Positions 5,441-7,852 of a stretch of DNA of 7,852 nucleotides are shown here, piece after piece. The first letter of the stretch is position 1; the number at the start of each line of letters is the position of its first letter. This stretch comes from Acidobacteriota bacterium. Its GTDB lineage: Bacteria > Acidobacteriota > Terriglobia > Versatilivoradales > Versatilivoraceae. The DNA lies in contig JAPOZE010000075.1 of assembly GCA_026706225.1 (NCBI GenBank), positions 1 through 7,852 of the forward strand, given 5' to 3'. Below the pieces are notes generated by a model. The model had not been told where the DNA came from and made no database searches. It saw only the letters and a list, made by a program, of their open reading frames with translations. The position numbers were made by a program, and so were the translations under genes.

Positions 5441-7039
5441 ATGAAAGCCAAGGCATGGTTGGCCGGCGCCCTGGCGGTGCCGGTCCTGGTCTTTTGGGTC
5501 TATCGGGGACCCAACAGTCCCCCCGCAAATCCGGTTTCGGCACCGGCCGGCGGCGGGGTCTTGCGCATCATGGCCCAGGCGGTGGATTCGCTGGACCCCA
5601 TCCACTCCCGCAACTACTGGGAATCGGCCATCGTCCTGCAACTATTCGACGGCCTGGTGCGGTTGGATGAGCATCTGGCGATTGTCCCCGCCATTGCCAG
5701 GGACTGGCAAATCTCCTTCGACGGCACCACCTACACCTTCCACCTGCGCCGGGACGTCCGTTTCCACCACGGACGGCCGGTCACCGCCCAGGACTTTGTC
5801 TACTCCCTCACCCGGCTGGTCGATCCCCGGTGGAAGGCGGTGGACTCGGAGTACTACACCCGGATCGGGGGAGCCGCCGCCTTCCGTTCGGGGAAGTCCG
5901 ACAGCGTCAGCGGAATCAGGGCGGTGGATTCCCACACCCTGGAGATCACCCTGGAGCAGCCCTATGCGCCCTTTCTGCAGGTGCTGGCGCTCCCATCGGC
6001 TTCGGTGGTTCCGAGGGAAGCGGTGGAATCGGGGGAGCGGCAGTTCGGCCGATCACCGCTGGGCACGGGAGCCTTTCGCCTGAAGAGACTGGGACCTGGG
6101 CCCGAAATTCACTTGGAGAGCCATCCACACCATTTCTTGGGGAAACCCTACCTGGACGGACTGCGGATTCGTACCGTCGCCGCTCTCACCGACCGCGAGA
6201 GCTTCCAGGAATTTGCCCGAGGACGCCTGGATCTGTCCTTCATTCCCACCGACCGAATCTCTCAGGCTTCGGCCAGACCGGATTGGGAAGTCCGGAGTTT
6301 CCCCGTCTTGCGTCTGCTCTATCTGGGTCTGAACGTGAAGACTCCCGGAGCCGGCCAACGGTTGCTGAGGAAGGCTGTCTGTCTGTCCATAGACCCGGGC
6401 GCCGTCTATGGCGGATTGACCGACTTCGAGCCCACCGATCGGTTGATTCCCTTTTCCTTGCTGGGGTCGCGGCGGCTACCGGTCCGGACCGGGAGCGTGG
6501 AGTCAGCCAGACAGGCCCTGAAAGAGTTGCGGCACCGAAAGGGGCGGCTGCCCAGGCTGAGCCTCTGGACTTCTGCCCGGCTGCCGGAGGCCCGCCGGAG
6601 GCTGGAACGACTTCTGGAGGGCCCCCGCTCCATCGGACTGAAGATCGATGTCCGGAGGGTGGATTCCATGCGGGAGCTCCTCGACCGTATCTATGCGGGA
6701 CAAGCCCCCCTGTTTCTGCTTGGAGAGGTGATCGATTTCCCCGACCCCGACGCCCTGCTGAGCCGGTTGTTCCACTCCCGAAGCAACGGGAACCCCTTTG
6801 CCTACGACAACCCCGAGGTGGACCGGTTGCTGCGCCGGGCTCGGGGAACGCTGGACCAGACACGACGGGCTCAACTCTACCGGCAGATCGAAGAGCAGAT
6901 CCTGAGCGACTTCGTGGTAGCGCCGCTGGCCCTGGTCCGGTATTCGCTGGTGCACCGGCGGCAGGTTCGGGGGTTAGAAATCAACTCTCTGGGATTCCAG
7001 CACTTCCGCTTCCGCAAGGTGTGGCTGGCTCCCGGATGA
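5441..7039 (+). CDS. ABC-type peptide solute-binding protein, family 5 (OppA/DppA-like), 532 aa
   Basis: Predicted to bind oligopeptides, dipeptides or related solutes outside the inner membrane for an ABC importer. After the N-terminus the family signature is clear: VLRIMAQAVDSLDP (40-53), QLFDGLVRLDEHLAIVPAIARDW (67-89), DGTTYTFHLRRDVRFHHGRPVTAQDFVYSLTRLVDP (94-129), SPLGTGAFRL near 205-215, and late blocks around FLLGEVIDFPDPDALLSRLFHS and NPFAYDNPEVDRLL. Length suits the family. The hydrophobic N-terminus (AWLAGALAVPVLVFWVYRG, residues 5-23) has no lipobox Cys and no clear cleavage site, so it may be an uncleaved membrane anchor. The ATG at 5441 is the first start after an in-frame TAG (5426-5428). 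No convincing ribosome site precedes it. No permease or ATPase gene lies next to it in the window, so its transporter must be elsewhere. It is divergent from the lipoprotein operon and convergent with the peptidase gene. Confidence 0.93.
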   Translation: MKAKAWLAGALAVPVLVFWVYRGPNSPPANPVSAPAGGGVLRIMAQAVDSLDPIHSRNYWESAIVLQLFDGLVRLDEHLAIVPAIARDWQISFDGTTYTFHLRRDVRFHHGRPVTAQDFVYSLTRLVDPRWKAVDSEYYTRIGGAAAFRSGKSDSVSGIRAVDSHTLEITLEQPYAPFLQVLALPSASVVPREAVESGERQFGRSPLGTGAFRLKRLGPGPEIHLESHPHHFLGKPYLDGLRIRTVAALTDRESFQEFARGRLDLSFIPTDRISQASARPDWEVRSFPVLRLLYLGLNVKTPGAGQRLLRKAVCLSIDPGAVYGGLTDFEPTDRLIPFSLLGSRRLPVRTGSVESARQALKELRHRKGRLPRLSLWTSARLPEARRRLERLLEGPRSIGLKIDVRRVDSMRELLDRIYAGQAPLFLLGEVIDFPDPDALLSRLFHSRSNGNPFAYDNPEVDRLLRRARGTLDQTRRAQLYRQIEEQILSDFVVAPLALVRYSLVHRRQVRGLEINSLGFQHFRFRKVWLAPG

Positions 7040-7108
7040 GTTTCAGCAGGAGCGGTTCGACCTCCCTGTCGCGCTTGAGGGTTATCCGAAACGCACAAAA
7101 AGAGTGAT

Positions 7109-7151
7109 CCACGAAGGGACACGACGGATGACCAAGGGCCGCCAAGGGGGG
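7109..7151. repeat. Degenerate short-period repeat, CC(A)AAGGG type
   Basis: In the 152-base convergent gap four related units start at 7109, 7120, 7132 and 7142: CCACGAAGGG, CACGACGGAT, CCAAGGGCCG and CCAAGGGGGG. Spacing is 10-12 bases, close to one helical turn. It resembles the CCACGAAGG-type degenerate repeats that I recall from gaps in some environmental bacterial genomes; that resemblance is from memory. No terminator-like hairpin with a T-run is seen in the gap. Confidence 0.35.
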
Positions 7152-7191
7152 TGGAGGAGGCTGAATAGGGATCCGTCAAGGTCGGAAGAGG

Positions 7192-7852
7192 TCAGAGGGC
7201 CTCCAGTTCCGCTTCCACTCTCTCCATCAGGGGTTTCAGGGTGGCGGGTCCGAAGTCGAAGGCCGCTCCTGCACGGCGGAAGAGTTCCGGCAGCGGCCGG
7301 CTTCCGCCCAACTGCAGCGCCGCCCAGTAGTCGCCGACGGCTCCCTTGAAGTCCCTCTTGGAGTTCAACCACACCTGCAAGGCTCCCAGTTGGGCGATGG
7401 CGTATTCGATATAGTAGAAGGGCAGCTCGAAAATATGGAGTTGGCGGTGCCAGCCGCAGCGAAGGGCTTCCTCGAATCCCGACCAGTCTTCGATACCTCC
7501 GAAGCGTTCATTCAACGCCGCCCATTGGTCTCTTCGTCGAGCCGGGCTGTGTCCGGGGTGGGTGTATATCCAGTGCTGGAACGCGTCCACCTGGGCGATC
7601 CAGGCAAGAATGTCGACTATCCCTTCCAGATGTTGCCTTCGAGAACGCTTGAAGTCTTCCTCCCGGCCGTAGAACACGTCCAGATGCTCTCCGCCCAGCA
7701 GCTCCATGCTCATGGAGGCCACCTCACAGAATTCAATCGGCCCGTGGCGATAGTGGTCGAGTGGTTCCTCCTGGGTCGCGAACACGTGAAAGGCGTGCCC
7801 CGCCTCGTGCAGCAGCGTGCGGACGTCGCCATCCACTCCCACCGCGTTCATG
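7192..7852 (-). CDS. M3-family zinc oligoendopeptidase (PepF-like), C-terminal part (runs off the right edge)
   Basis: A metallopeptidase that cleaves short peptides, most likely in the cytoplasm. About 220 C-terminal residues are visible. They include the zinc motif HEAGHAFH (codons about 7809-7786), in the conserved setting DVRTLLHEAGHAFH, and the third zinc ligand Glu in FCEVASMSME (codon about 7725-7723), 24 residues after the second His. Further on, the block HIFELPFYYIEYAIAQLGALQVW is characteristic of M3B oligoendopeptidases and holds the His/Tyr residues that bind substrate and stabilise the transition state. The first visible Met (7851) is internal, since family members run to about 560-600 residues. 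The stop is the TGA at 7194-7192. It faces the solute-binding gene tail to tail. Its ending EAELEAL is normal and no damage is seen. Confidence 0.94.
   Translation of the reverse strand, partial: MNAVGVDGDVRTLLHEAGHAFHVFATQEEPLDHYRHGPIEFCEVASMSMELLGGEHLDVFYGREEDFKRSRRQHLEGIVDILAWIAQVDAFQHWIYTHPGHSPARRRDQWAALNERFGGIEDWSGFEEALRCGWHRQLHIFELPFYYIEYAIAQLGALQVWLNSKRDFKGAVGDYWAALQLGGSRPLPELFRRAGAAFDFGPATLKPLMERVEAELEAL

Noticed and set aside
5168..5451. Small open frames of 78-93 codons on both strands in the divergent region
   Set aside because: They overlap each other and the ends of both flanking genes, have no recognisable motif or good ribosome site, and look like chance frames.
5830..7107. 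A 425-codon plus-strand open frame overlapping the solute-binding gene in another frame
   Set aside because: Low-complexity Gly/Pro/Arg composition, starting inside a gene with clear family motifs; a frame shadow.
7040..7203. Possible intrinsic terminators in the convergent gap (a CCTC/GAGG pair near 7060-7080 and a GAGG/CCTC pair at 7188-7203)
   Set aside because: The stems are only four base pairs, with long loops and no T-run.

Overview
The window is GC-rich, densely coding DNA from what looks like a diderm (Gram-negative type) bacterium. Evidence for this is a lipoprotein-type signal, a twin-arginine signal, good Shine-Dalgarno sites and a GAF-GGDEF diguanylate cyclase. The mix of genes (exported GHL10-type TIM-barrel proteins, an M3 oligoendopeptidase and a solute-binding protein standing alone) would suit an environmental lineage such as Acidobacteriota, Planctomycetota or Verrucomicrobiota. 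No marker gene here fixes the phylum, so that placement is a guess. No tRNA, rRNA, CRISPR array, transposase or phage gene is visible, and no gap between genes exceeds about 245 bases.

Layout. Bases 1-5198 hold four genes on the minus strand, in transcription order: a lipoprotein with a glycosyl-hydrolase-like TIM barrel (5198-3528); a twin-arginine-signal protein with a related barrel (3512-1656); a GAF-GGDEF diguanylate cyclase (1625-453); and the N-terminal part of MazG (452 to the window edge). Gaps are 15, 30 and 0 bases and each downstream gene has its own ribosome binding site, so they read as one operon. Bases 5199-5440 are a divergent intergenic region that is locally richer in A+T and carries several short symmetric motifs. 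Bases 5441-7039 on the plus strand encode a family 5 (oligopeptide/dipeptide type) solute-binding protein with an N-terminal membrane anchor. A 152-base convergent gap with a degenerate short-period repeat follows. Bases 7192-7852 on the minus strand are the C-terminal part of an M3-family (PepF-like) zinc oligoendopeptidase that continues past the right edge.

How the parts may work together. The two barrel proteins align along the barrel core. The downstream one lacks the acidic residues that the upstream one carries on the strand usually bearing catalytic acids. They may therefore be an active envelope hydrolase paired with a non-catalytic or differently acting partner, co-transcribed with a c-di-GMP synthase whose product-inhibition site is degenerate. 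That is inference, but it is the most unusual arrangement here. The solute-binding protein and the oligoendopeptidase share a peptide-handling theme but converge, so they are not one transcript. MazG is a housekeeping gene that probably rides on the operon.
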